Shown here in pieces: positions 26,660 to 35,019 of a stretch of 64,000 nt of DNA. The stretch is from contig JAGKWQ010000006.1 of the NCBI GenBank assembly GCA_021151825.1, positions 248,001-312,000 on the forward strand, read 5' to 3'. Both the position numbers and the translations under genes were made by a program. The stretch comes from Cellvibrionaceae bacterium. Its GTDB lineage: Bacteria > Pseudomonadota > Gammaproteobacteria > Pseudomonadales > Cellvibrionaceae. Position 1 is the first letter of the stretch; the number at the start of each line of letters is the position of its first letter. The notes below the pieces were generated by a model. It was given only the letters and a program-made list of their open reading frames with translations. It did not search any database and was not told the DNA's origin.

Positions 26660-28040
26660 ATGACGCGCTATATATTCGTAACCGGTGGTGTTGTTTCTTC
26701 ATTGGGCAAAGGCATCGCCTCGGCTTCATTGGCGTGATTATCTTGGCGGTACTGTACAGGTGATTCCGCATATTACCGACGAAATTAAACGTCGCATCCT
26801 GGAAGGTGGACGCGATGTAGATGTGGCTTTGGTTGAGATTGGCGGTACTGTTGGTGACATTGAGTCGCAACCATTCCTGGAGGCAGTACGCCAATTAAAA
26901 GTGGAACTGGGTTCGCGTTCATTATTGATGCATCTTACTCTTGTACCTTATATCGCCACCGCAGGCGAAACCAAAACCAAGCCGACCCAGCATTCAGTAA
27001 AAGAACTGCGTTCTATTGGTCTGCAGCCGGATATCTTGCTGTGCCGCTCGGAAAAAATGGTTGATGAAGATTCGCGTCGCAAGATTGCACTCTTTACCAA
27101 CGTCGCCGAGCGTGCTGTAGTTCCGTTGCCTGATGCGGATACTATTTATTCAATCCCGCGCTTGTTGCAGAGTTTTGGCCTTGATCAAATCGTGGTTGAA
27201 TCATTAGGGTTGCAATGTCGCGAAGCTGACCTGAGCGAGTGGGATAAAGTCGTTGATGGCAAATTGAATCCGGTAAATTCGGTCACCGTTTCCATGGTTG
27301 GAAAATACATGGAATTGCTTGATGCTTACAAATCCTTGATTGAAGCCCTGACTCATGCCGGTATTCATACCAGTACTAAGGTGAATATCAATTACATCGA
27401 TGCTGAGCGCGTGGAAAAAGAAGGTGTAGGCATTTTGAAAGATGCTGATGCTATCCTGGTTCCTGGTGGATTCGGCGAGCGCGGTGTTGAAGGTAAATTG
27501 ATGGCTGTTCAATATGCTCGCGAAAACAAGGTTCCTTATTTGGGCATTTGTTTGGGGATGCAATCGGTAGTGATTGAATTCGCGCGCAATGTGCTTGGTT
27601 TGAAAGGCGCTAACTCTACGGAATTTGATCGCAATTCACCAAATCCTGTGATCGGTTTGATTACTGAATGGATCACCTCTGATGGTGAAGTTGAGAAGCG
27701 TGATGAGTCTTCTGATCTTGGCGGTACCATGCGTTTAGGTGCGCAAGAGTGTCGTTTGGTTGCAGGCTCCAATGCGCGAAATATTTATGGTGCTGATGTC
27801 ATTGTTGAGCGCCATCGTCATCGCTACGAAGTAAACAACAATTATGTGGATCAGTTGCAAAAAGCCGGTTTGAAAATTGGTGGCTGGTCTGCCGATGACA
27901 CCTTGGTTGAAATGGTAGAGATTCCGGATCACCCCTGGTTCGTGGCTTGTCAGTTCCATCCTGAATTTACTTCTACACCTCGCGATGGTCATCCACTCTT
28001 TACTGCATTCGTAAAAGCGGCATTGGTAAATAAAAAATAA
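26660..28040 (+). pseudogene. pyrG: CTP synthase, disrupted by an internal deletion
   Basis: CTP synthase makes CTP from UTP, ATP and glutamine. The authentic N-terminus is present (ATG 26660, [18 protein letters not shown]), but after 25 codons the frame hits TGA at 26735 and the sequence jumps directly to DYLGGTVQVIPHITDEIKRR in another frame. Compared with E. coli PyrG, ~80 residues (about 239 bp) are missing, including KLDPYINVDPGTMSP and [20 protein letters not shown] (UTP and Mg/ATP binding). The rest is intact through the glutaminase domain (GICLGMQ, FHPEF). A GTG at 26685 could start a 451-residue remnant without synthetase function. As pyrG is normally essential, an assembly error is likely. 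Confidence 0.9.
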
Positions 28041-28047
28041 TTCTGCA

Positions 28048-28079
28048 GGGGCGCAATGTATTGCGCCCCGGTCTTTTTT
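28048..28079 (+). terminator. Rho-independent terminator after pyrG
   Basis: 9-bp stem GGGGCGCAA/TTGCGCCCC, TGTA loop, followed by GGTCTTTTTT. Confidence 0.88.
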
Positions 28080-28112
28080 GTAAATGAATACCTGATCAAA
28101 AAAGGAACTCGT

Positions 28113-28964
28113 GTGTCACAACAAGTTGTAAGTATTGATAAAGTTCAAGTTGGCAATTCACTACCTTTCGTATTGTTTGGTGGCATGAATGTTCTTGAGT
28201 CTCGTGATATGGCTCTGCAGGTTGCAGAAACTTATGTAACAGTGACTCAAAAGTTGGGTATTCCCTACGTTTTTAAAGCTTCTTTCGATAAGGCTAATCG
28301 TTCATCTATTCATTCCTATCGTGGTCCAGGGATAGAAGAGGGGTTAAAAATTTTCCAGGAAATCAAACAGACTTTTGGCATTCCTGTGATCACCGATGTG
28401 CATGAAATTCACCAATGCCAACCAGTAGCTGATATTTGCGATGTTATTCAATTGCCTGCATTTCTTGCGCGCCAAACTGATTTGGTTATTGCTATGGCTA
28501 AAACCGGGGCCGTGATCAATATTAAAAAGCCGCAATTTCTCAGCCCTGGTCAGATGAAAAACATCGTGGAAAAATTTGCTGAATGTGGCAATGAAAAAAT
28601 TATTTTATGTGATCGTGGTACTAACTTTGGTTATGACAATCTCGTAGTAGACATGCTTGGCTTTCGCACCATGCGTGACGTTAGCGGTAATGCTCCGGTA
28701 ATTTTCGATGTAACCCATTCGTTGCAATGCCGTGATCCAATGGGCGCTGCGTCTAGCGGCCGCCGTCATCAGGTTGCTGAGCTTGCGCGAGCGGGTATGG
28801 CAGTTGGCTTGGCTGGGTTATTTTTGGAAGCACATCCTGATCCGAATAACGCCAAATGTGACGGTCCCAGTGCTTTACCGCTCGATAGACTTGAGCCCTT
28901 CTTGCATCAAATGAAAACCATTGATGACGTAGTGAAAAATTTTCCGCCTTTGGATATTCAATAA
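28113..28964 (+). CDS. kdsA: 3-deoxy-D-manno-octulosonate 8-phosphate synthase
   Basis: 283 residues from GTG 28113 (AAGGAAC upstream); the in-frame extension to 28056 would lie inside the preceding terminator. Condenses PEP with arabinose 5-phosphate to Kdo-8-phosphate for LPS core. Motifs: FVLFGGMNVLESRDMA, FKASFDKANRSS, GPGIEEGL, TDVHE, QLPAFLARQTDL, NIKKPQFLSP, DVTHSLQ. Full length. Part of the conserved pyrG-kdsA-eno order. Confidence 0.97.
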   Translation: MSQQVVSIDKVQVGNSLPFVLFGGMNVLESRDMALQVAETYVTVTQKLGIPYVFKASFDKANRSSIHSYRGPGIEEGLKIFQEIKQTFGIPVITDVHEIHQCQPVADICDVIQLPAFLARQTDLVIAMAKTGAVINIKKPQFLSPGQMKNIVEKFAECGNEKIILCDRGTNFGYDNLVVDMLGFRTMRDVSGNAPVIFDVTHSLQCRDPMGAASSGRRHQVAELARAGMAVGLAGLFLEAHPDPNNAKCDGPSALPLDRLEPFLHQMKTIDDVVKNFPPLDIQ

Positions 28965-29034
28965 TTTTTTGGATATCGAATAACACTTTAGGTATTAACT
29001 GATTTTTGTAGAAACACACTCTGGAGAAAAACGA

Positions 29035-30324
29035 ATGACTAAGATTGTTGACATCAAAGCTTTTGAAATTCTGGATAGCCGTGGCAATCCAACTGTATTG
29101 GCCGAAGTTATTCTGGAAGATGGTTCTGTCGGTTCAGCGGCTGCTCCGTCCGGTGCTTCTACCGGTTCACGCGAAGCTCTGGAATTGCGCGATGGCGACA
29201 AATCACGTTACTTGGGCAAAGGCGTGTTGAAAGCGGTAAACAATATCAACACTACTATTAAAAATCTGGTAGTAGGTTTTGACTCTCTGGACCAGCGCGC
29301 ACTCGATAACGCCATGATCAACGCTGACGGCACTGATTTTAAAACCGTACTGGGCGCTAACGCGATCCTTGCAGTTTCTCTGGCTAACGCGAAAGCAGCC
29401 GCGATCTCCAAAAAAGTTCCACTCTACGCACACATCGCTGATTTGAATGGCACCCCAGGTAAATACTCTATGCCAGTTCCAATGATGAACATCATCAACG
29501 GCGGTGAGCATGCTGATAACAACGTCGATATTCAAGAATTTATGGTCCAGCCTGTGGGCGCAAAAACATTTGCTGAAGCTTTGCGTGTTGGTGCCGAAAT
29601 TTTTCACAGCCTGAAAAAAATCCTGCATGACAAAGGTCTGAACACCGCAGTAGGTGACGAAGGTGGCTTTGCTCCAAACTTGCCATCTAACGAAGACGCA
29701 CTGAAAGTTATCGCTGAAGCTGTTGAGAAAGCTGGCTACAAACTGGGCGATAACGTTACTCTGGCCCTGGATTGCGCCTCGACCGAATTCTACAAAGATG
29801 GTAAATACGATTTGGCGGGTGAAGGTCGCGTATTCACCACTAACGAATTCTCTGATTACCTGGCTGACCTCGCTGCTAAATATCCGATCATTTCTATCGA
29901 AGACGGTAAAGATGAAAGCGATTGGGCTGGCTGGGCTGACCTGACTCAAAAAATCGGTCACAAAATCCAGTTGGTTGGTGATGACTTATTTGTAACCAAC
30001 ACCAAGATTTTGAAAGAAGGTATCGAGAAGAAAATTGCTAACTCTATTTTGATCAAATTCAACCAAATCGGTTCTTTGTCCGAAACACTGGATGCGATCA
30101 AAATGGCGCAAGCAGCAGGTTACACTGCGGTTATTTCTCATCGTTCTGGTGAAACTGAAGACACTACCATTGCTGATTTGGCAGTTGCTACTGCTGCAGG
30201 CCAAATTAAAACTGGTTCTTTGTGCCGCTCAGATCGCGTTTCTAAATACAACCGTCTGTTGCGCATTGAAGCTGAATTGGGCGCAGCTGCTCCTTACAGA
30301 GGCCGTGCTGAATTCAAGTCGTAA
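29035..30324 (+). CDS. eno: Enolase
   Basis: 429 residues, full length. Converts 2-phosphoglycerate to phosphoenolpyruvate and is a likely degradosome component. Motifs: GNPTVLAEV, the flexible loop GASTGSREALELRDGD, GGEHADNNVDIQEFM, GDEGGFAPN, the metal ligands in LALDCASTEFY and ISIEDG, VGDDLFVTN, KFNQIGSLSETL and the signature SHRSGETEDTTIADL. ATG 29035 has GGAG upstream. Codon use is markedly more biased than its neighbours, as expected for high expression. Confidence 0.98.
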   Translation: MTKIVDIKAFEILDSRGNPTVLAEVILEDGSVGSAAAPSGASTGSREALELRDGDKSRYLGKGVLKAVNNINTTIKNLVVGFDSLDQRALDNAMINADGTDFKTVLGANAILAVSLANAKAAAISKKVPLYAHIADLNGTPGKYSMPVPMMNIINGGEHADNNVDIQEFMVQPVGAKTFAEALRVGAEIFHSLKKILHDKGLNTAVGDEGGFAPNLPSNEDALKVIAEAVEKAGYKLGDNVTLALDCASTEFYKDGKYDLAGEGRVFTTNEFSDYLADLAAKYPIISIEDGKDESDWAGWADLTQKIGHKIQLVGDDLFVTNTKILKEGIEKKIANSILIKFNQIGSLSETLDAIKMAQAAGYTAVISHRSGETEDTTIADLAVATAAGQIKTGSLCRSDRVSKYNRLLRIEAELGAAAPYRGRAEFKS

Positions 30325-30330
30325 TAACAG

Positions 30331-30370
30331 TAAAGCAACAAAGGCCGAAATTTCGGCCTTTGTTGCTTTA
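30331..30370 (+). terminator. 40-bp perfect palindromic terminator after eno
   Basis: Two 20-base arms, perfectly complementary with no unpaired centre (arm TAAAGCAACAAAGGCCGAAA). AT-rich outer and GC-rich inner halves make it bidirectional in principle. Confidence 0.85.
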
Positions 30371-30449
30371 ATTGTCATTGTTTTTGATTATCGCTATTTT
30401 GTTTTTATCACGTAGTTAAAATAAAAAAACCTTGCATTGATGTATCACT

Positions 30450-30728
30450 ATGAAATGGTTGCTGGGCATTTTGATTATTTTATTAGCCTATCTGCAATAC
30501 CGGTTATGGATCGGTGATGGCAGCCTTGCTCACGCACATCGCCTGGAAGGCGAAATCCATCTGCAGCAAGCTGAAAATGATCGTATGCGTGAACGCAATC
30601 GCATTTTGGATGTAGAGGTGGAAGAGTTAAAATCCGGTCTGGACACTATTGAAGAGCGCGCTCGTAACGATATTGGTCTTATCAAAAAAGACGAAACTTT
30701 TTTTATGTTGCTGGATGATAAGCAGTAA
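30450..30728 (+). CDS. ftsB: Cell division protein FtsB
   Basis: 92 residues. One N-terminal transmembrane helix (~3-21, WLLGILIILLAYLQYRLWIG) followed by a periplasmic coiled coil (~27-70, EGEIHLQQAENDRMRERNRILDVEVEELKSG) and the conserved IEERARNDIGLIKKDETFF. It bridges FtsL and FtsQ in the divisome. Its place between eno and ispD is the standard arrangement. Confidence 0.95.
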   Translation: MKWLLGILIILLAYLQYRLWIGDGSLAHAHRLEGEIHLQQAENDRMRERNRILDVEVEELKSGLDTIEERARNDIGLIKKDETFFMLLDDKQ

Positions 30729-30778
30729 ACGTAAAATCCTCGTGGTAATGAACTTATCACACGTATCTGAATATCCCC

Positions 30779-31501
30779 ATGAACTCTCCTGATTCTTCTG
30801 GTGTACCTGCTTATTGGGTTGTAGTACCCGCCGCTGGCATTGGTTCGCGTATGGGCGCTGCTTGCCCAAAGCAATATCTCCCTTTATTGGAAAAAACGGT
30901 CCTGGAGCATACGCTGGAGCGCTTATTGGCATTGCCGGTTATTACACAAATCCATGTGGCGTTAGCCGAGGATGATGAGTTCTGGCTGCAATTGGCGCTC
31001 GCACGCAACGACAATATTATTCGTGTAGCGGGTGGTAAAGAGCGTGCTGATTCGGTATTGAACGGTCTTCAGGCTCTCTCTGCGCTGGCACGGGATAATG
31101 ATTGGGTTCTTGTTCATGATGCTGCGCGCCCTTGTGTTCGCGTACAAGAAGTGATGGCGCTGATTGATGTTGTTGGTGATCATCCGGTGGGGGGGATTTT
31201 AGGTGTGCCGGTAAGTGATACCTTGAAACAGGTTTCTTCTGCGGTGATTGATAAAACGATTGATCGTAGCGCACTTTGGCAAGCACAAACGCCACAATTA
31301 TTCCGAATAGGATTGTTGCGCGATTGTTTGCAACGAGCGTTAACCGAGGGAAAAATAATTACTGATGAGGCGTCTGCATTGGAGGCTTATGATTATCGCC
31401 CCTTAATGATTCAAGGGCGTAGCGATAATATTAAAATAACTCGCCAGGAAGATTTGGCAATTGCTGCTATGCTCATGCAGCAGCAAAACAATATTAATTA
31501 G
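30779..31501 (+). CDS. ispD: 2-C-methyl-D-erythritol 4-phosphate cytidylyltransferase
   Basis: 240 residues. Third MEP-pathway step: CTP + MEP to CDP-ME. Nucleotide-binding N-terminus VVVPAAGIGSRMGAACPKQYLPL with the invariant Arg/Lys; VAGGKERADSVLNGL; VHDAARPCV; APVxDT-equivalent VPVSDTLKQV; LWQAQTPQLFR; TDEASALEAYDY. Ends 26 bp before ispF. Note it consumes CTP, the product of the broken pyrG nearby. Confidence 0.96.
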   Translation: MNSPDSSGVPAYWVVVPAAGIGSRMGAACPKQYLPLLEKTVLEHTLERLLALPVITQIHVALAEDDEFWLQLALARNDNIIRVAGGKERADSVLNGLQALSALARDNDWVLVHDAARPCVRVQEVMALIDVVGDHPVGGILGVPVSDTLKQVSSAVIDKTIDRSALWQAQTPQLFRIGLLRDCLQRALTEGKIITDEASALEAYDYRPLMIQGRSDNIKITRQEDLAIAAMLMQQQNNIN

Positions 31502-31526
31502 TACTTTTTTATTTGCGGAAATTTTT

Positions 31527-32006
31527 ATGTCGATGCGCATAGGTAATGGCTACGATGTTCACGCGTTTGGTGAAGGCGATAAAATTGTTATTGGTGGTGT
31601 AGTAATTCCTCATCATCATGGACTGATTGCCCATTCTGATGGTGATGTACTTTTGCATGCGTTAAGTGATGCGTTATTGGGTGCAGTAGCGATGGGAGAT
31701 ATCGGTAAACATTTTCCCGATACCGATATGCAATATCGAAATGCAGATAGCCGCTCGTTACTGCGTATGGTATATGCAAAAGTAAACCAGCAGGGGTGGA
31801 AGTTGGTTAATGCTGATATGACGATAGTTGCCCAGGCACCGCGCATGGCTAATTACATTTCGCGTATGCAAGAAACCATAGCAGCTGATTTGCAATCTAC
31901 AGTCAATCAAATCAATGTAAAAGCGACCACTACCGAACGGTTGGGGTTTACCGGTCGTGAAGAAGGTATCGCTTGTTATGCTGTGGTGTTGCTCGAAAAA
32001 ATATAA
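31527..32006 (+). CDS. ispF: 2-C-methyl-D-erythritol 2,4-cyclodiphosphate synthase
   Basis: 159 residues from ATG 31527 (GCGGAAA upstream). Cyclises CDP-ME-2-phosphate with loss of CMP. Zinc ligands in GNGYDVHAF and HSDGDVLLHALSDALLGA; DIGKHFPDTD; the active-site loop KATTTERLGFTGREEGIA. Full length. The in-frame region from 31461 overlaps ispD and is not used. Confidence 0.96.
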   Translation: MSMRIGNGYDVHAFGEGDKIVIGGVVIPHHHGLIAHSDGDVLLHALSDALLGAVAMGDIGKHFPDTDMQYRNADSRSLLRMVYAKVNQQGWKLVNADMTIVAQAPRMANYISRMQETIAADLQSTVNQINVKATTTERLGFTGREEGIACYAVVLLEKI

Positions 32007-32029
32007 TGACTGATTGATAGGGATTTCAT

Positions 32030-33007
32030 ATGCCGCTAAAAATTTCCGATTTCCGTTCGCCCTGGTGGATGTTCAATGGGCATCTGCAAACACAATTGCC
32101 GGTGTTATTGCGCCGTATTAAATTAAAATCCCGTTCGATTTCTATTCCTACACAGGATTGTGATCAATTAAGCGGAAATTTGTATGCAACAGCAGAGCCT
32201 CGGCAAGGTTTACTCATTATTTCCCATGGACTGGAAGGGAGCAATCAACAGCCTTATGTTTTAGGTATGGCACAAACTGCATTACAGCAAGGCGTCGCAG
32301 GTAAAAGGGTGGATGTGCTTACCTGGAATTTGCGCGGATGTGGTAATCCGGATAATCCTTCAGCGCGTTTATATTATGCCGGTGCGACGCAGGATTTTGA
32401 TGATGTAATTACCTGGGCAGGCCAGCAGGGGTATAAGGAAATTTATCTGGCTGCTTATTCATTGGGCGGCAATATTGTTCTCAAATGGTTAGGCGATCAG
32501 GGGACTGCTGTTCATTCGCGCGGTATTAAATCTGTCTGTGCTGCATCTGTACCTATCGATTTGGCAGCGTGTGTTAAGACATTGGATAAATGGTCCAATC
32601 TTATTTATCGGCTCTATTTTGTAACTAGTATGAAGTGGCGGTTAAAACGTAAGGCACTAAAGTATCCGGACAAAATTAACTTATCCGGCTATTTGGGGGT
32701 AAATAGCTTTTATTCTTATGATGATGTTTTTTCTGCTCCGCTAAATGGTTACAGCAACGCAACCGAATTACATGCAAAGGCAAGTGCAGTACATGTACTG
32801 AAAAAAATTGCAGTGCCTTGTTTAATGGTTTCTGCACAGAATGATCCTTTTATAAATGAGGATTGTATTCCCAAACTTATATCAGAAAACCACTCATGGT
32901 TAACGCTTGAAATAACCAGCTCAGGCGGCCATGTTGGTTTTTTGAGTCATCACTATGAGTGGTGGCTTGATAAACGGTTTCTGGAGTTTTTTAAAGAGGC
33001 CGTATAA
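32030..33007 (+). CDS. YheT-family alpha/beta hydrolase
   Basis: 325 residues. Alpha/beta hydrolase with the YheT signature: PWWMFNGHLQT near the N-terminus, the oxyanion segment SHGLEGSNQQPY, WNLRGCG, nucleophile elbow AAYSLGGNIVLKWLG (Ser ~143), acid in VSAQNDPFI and catalytic His in GGHVGFL. Substrate unknown; relatives are esterases. It sits between ispF and truD, where most relatives have no gene, and is probably part of that transcription unit (24-bp gap). Confidence 0.85.
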   Translation: MPLKISDFRSPWWMFNGHLQTQLPVLLRRIKLKSRSISIPTQDCDQLSGNLYATAEPRQGLLIISHGLEGSNQQPYVLGMAQTALQQGVAGKRVDVLTWNLRGCGNPDNPSARLYYAGATQDFDDVITWAGQQGYKEIYLAAYSLGGNIVLKWLGDQGTAVHSRGIKSVCAASVPIDLAACVKTLDKWSNLIYRLYFVTSMKWRLKRKALKYPDKINLSGYLGVNSFYSYDDVFSAPLNGYSNATELHAKASAVHVLKKIAVPCLMVSAQNDPFINEDCIPKLISENHSWLTLEITSSGGHVGFLSHHYEWWLDKRFLEFFKEAV

Positions 33008-33064
33008 AACATGAAAAATTTAACGCTACAACGCAAAGTGCCCTAACAAAAAAGCAGGTATGTT

Positions 33065-34036
33065 TTGATTGAATTTAATTTGGATTTTCCACGCGCCTAC
33101 GGTGAGTTAACAGCAACGGCTATTTTCCGTGAGCTGCCTGAAGATTTTCAGGTGGATGAGGATCTCGGTTTTTCACCTTCAGGTTCCGGTGAGCACGTTC
33201 TTTTACATATTCGCAAACGTGGTGAAAACACTGCCTGGGTCGCTGAAAAAATTGCGGTATTGGCAAATGTTGCGCTCAATGACGTTGGTTACTGTGGGCG
33301 AAAAGATCGCCATGCAGTAACCACTCAATGGTTTAGTGTTTATTTACCCAAAGGCGCAGAGCCTGCATGGAATGCAATTAATTCAGAGACAATTGAACTA
33401 ATTGCTACTTCTCGCCATCAACAAAAGTTGCGTCGAGGTGATCACCGGAAAAATCATTTTGTTATTCGTTTGCGTGAAGTAAAAACTGATAATCGCGAAG
33501 CCTTGCAACAAAAAATAGAGCAAATTTTTTCCCTTGGGGTTCCCAATTATTTTGGCGAGCAGCGTTTTGGTCGCAATGGAAATAATTTACAGGAAGCTCA
33601 GGCAATTCTGGTGGACGGTAAACGCTATCGCGACAAGCAAAAGCGCGGTCTTATGTTGTCAGCCGCACGATCTTTTTTATTTAATCAAGTACTTGCCGCT
33701 CGAGTGATTGCGGGTAATTGGTCACTGTGTCTTGATGGCGATGTTGAACGCTTCCCTACTGGACCTTTGTGGGGTAGGGGGAGACCGCTAGTGACAAGTA
33801 CGTTAGCAGAGTTAGAACAACAGGTTTTAGGTAATTGGCATGACTGGTGTAATGGGTTGGAGCATGCGGGTTTATCGCAAGAACGCCGTGCACTACAGTT
33901 GATTCCGCACGATGCACGTTATGAATGGCAAGAACGGCATTTGCAACTGAGCTTTTCTTTGGATGCTGGTGAATTTGCAACTGCTGTTTTGCATGAGCTG
34001 GCAAACTTGCAAACAATAATGGCGGTGGCTGAGTAG
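33065..34036 (+). CDS. truD: tRNA pseudouridine(13) synthase TruD
   Basis: 323 residues, starting at TTG 33065 (AGGT upstream). Makes pseudouridine 13 in tRNA-Glu. Motifs: PEDFQVDEDLGF, the catalytic aspartate in VGYCGRKDRHAVTTQWFS, HQQKLRRGDHRKNHF, VPNYFGEQRFGRNGNNL, AARSFLFNQVL, PTGPLWGRG. The segment between LDGD and PTGPLWG has only about 4 residues where the Pseudomonas protein, from memory, has about 29; it remains in frame. It is followed by pcm, not surE. Confidence 0.93.
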   Translation: MIEFNLDFPRAYGELTATAIFRELPEDFQVDEDLGFSPSGSGEHVLLHIRKRGENTAWVAEKIAVLANVALNDVGYCGRKDRHAVTTQWFSVYLPKGAEPAWNAINSETIELIATSRHQQKLRRGDHRKNHFVIRLREVKTDNREALQQKIEQIFSLGVPNYFGEQRFGRNGNNLQEAQAILVDGKRYRDKQKRGLMLSAARSFLFNQVLAARVIAGNWSLCLDGDVERFPTGPLWGRGRPLVTSTLAELEQQVLGNWHDWCNGLEHAGLSQERRALQLIPHDARYEWQERHLQLSFSLDAGEFATAVLHELANLQTIMAVAE

Positions 34037-34112
34037 GTCAGGGCAGCTTTACCCTGTGCTATAGTTGCGGCCGTGATTTTGTTTTCGGCTATCAGATAAA
34101 GGGGCACTGAAG

Positions 34113-34787
34113 ATGACTAACTTATTGATGCAAGGCGTTGGTATGACTTCGCTGCGCACCCGTGAGCGTCTAATTCAGCGGTTGCGTGATCAAGGCGTAA
34201 CCAATATGAAAGTATTGGACGTTATGCTCAATACTCCGCGTCATATTTTTCTTGATGAAGCCTTAGCTCATCGTGCTTATGAAGATACCGCATTACCTAT
34301 TGGGCATGGCCAAACTATTTCCCAGCCTTATATTGTTGCCCGTATGACTGAAATACTCCTGGCGGCGGCTGGAAACAAATTAACCAAGGTGCTTGAGGTC
34401 GGGACCGGGTCTGGTTACCAAACCAGTATTCTTGCTCAATTAGTACAAAATGTTTATAGCGTTGAGCGTATCAAGCCGTTGCAAGACAAAGCGCGTGAGC
34501 GCTTCCGTCAAATAGGGTTGCGCAATATTCAATTGCGCCATGCCGATGGTGGTTTTGGCTGGCCCGAAGCCGGCCCCTATGATGGAATCCTTAGTACTGC
34601 TGCGCCGCAGTCAGTTCCAGATGAACTATTAAAACAGTTAGCTCCTGGTGGTGTTTTGGTGATTCCAATCGGGGGAAGGGAGCAGCAATTACATTTAATT
34701 TTACGGGATGGTGAAACCGAAAATTTCATTACCCGGATTATCGAACCAGTTAAATTTGTTCCTTTTTTATCAGGAACTTCGCGCTAA
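34113..34787 (+). CDS. pcm: Protein-L-isoaspartate O-methyltransferase
   Basis: 224 residues. SAM-dependent repair of isoaspartyl residues. Motifs: MLNTPRHIFLDEALAHRAYEDTALPIGHGQTISQPYIVARMTE; SAM-binding VLEVGTGSGYQTSILA; VYSVERIKPL; HADGGFGWPEAGPYDGILSTAA; APGGVLVIPIGG. The first ~10 residues (MTNLLMQGVG) are variable, and ATG 34143 is an alternative start. Located upstream of nlpD-rpoS as in Pseudomonas. Confidence 0.95.
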   Translation: MTNLLMQGVGMTSLRTRERLIQRLRDQGVTNMKVLDVMLNTPRHIFLDEALAHRAYEDTALPIGHGQTISQPYIVARMTEILLAAAGNKLTKVLEVGTGSGYQTSILAQLVQNVYSVERIKPLQDKARERFRQIGLRNIQLRHADGGFGWPEAGPYDGILSTAAPQSVPDELLKQLAPGGVLVIPIGGREQQLHLILRDGETENFITRIIEPVKFVPFLSGTSR

Positions 34788-34998
34788 ATTCTCATCTAAA
34801 GTCTAGAATCGGGGCTACGGACAAAAAACTTGCCTGCAGGGTTTGTTTTTTAGATTCAAAAAAGTGCGTGTTTTTTCATCAAACTCCTCTTTTAAAGCGC
34901 TATAAACCTCTTTTTGTGCGTTTTTTTATAAATATATTAGATAATTTTAAAATAAATTTAAAATATTAAGTCTAAAAAGGCATAAGAGAGGTTAAAAA

Positions 34999-35019
34999 AT
35001 GATCGCGGCAGGTGAATGA
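34999..35019 (+). CDS. Possible leader minigene upstream of nlpD
   Basis: ATG ATC GCG GCA GGT GAA TGA (6 codons) with a strong AGAGAGG site 7-13 bases upstream. It overlaps the most upstream nlpD start (35012) and stops 5 bases before the alternative start (35024). The good ribosome site belongs to this short frame, not to nlpD. It may be translated for coupling, or be chance. Confidence 0.3.
   Translation: MIAAGE

Noticed and set aside
26685..28040. Treating the 451-residue frame as a genuine short CTP synthase
   Set aside because: Its first ~17 residues are the P-loop region read out of frame, so it is a damaged full-length gene and not a natural short form.
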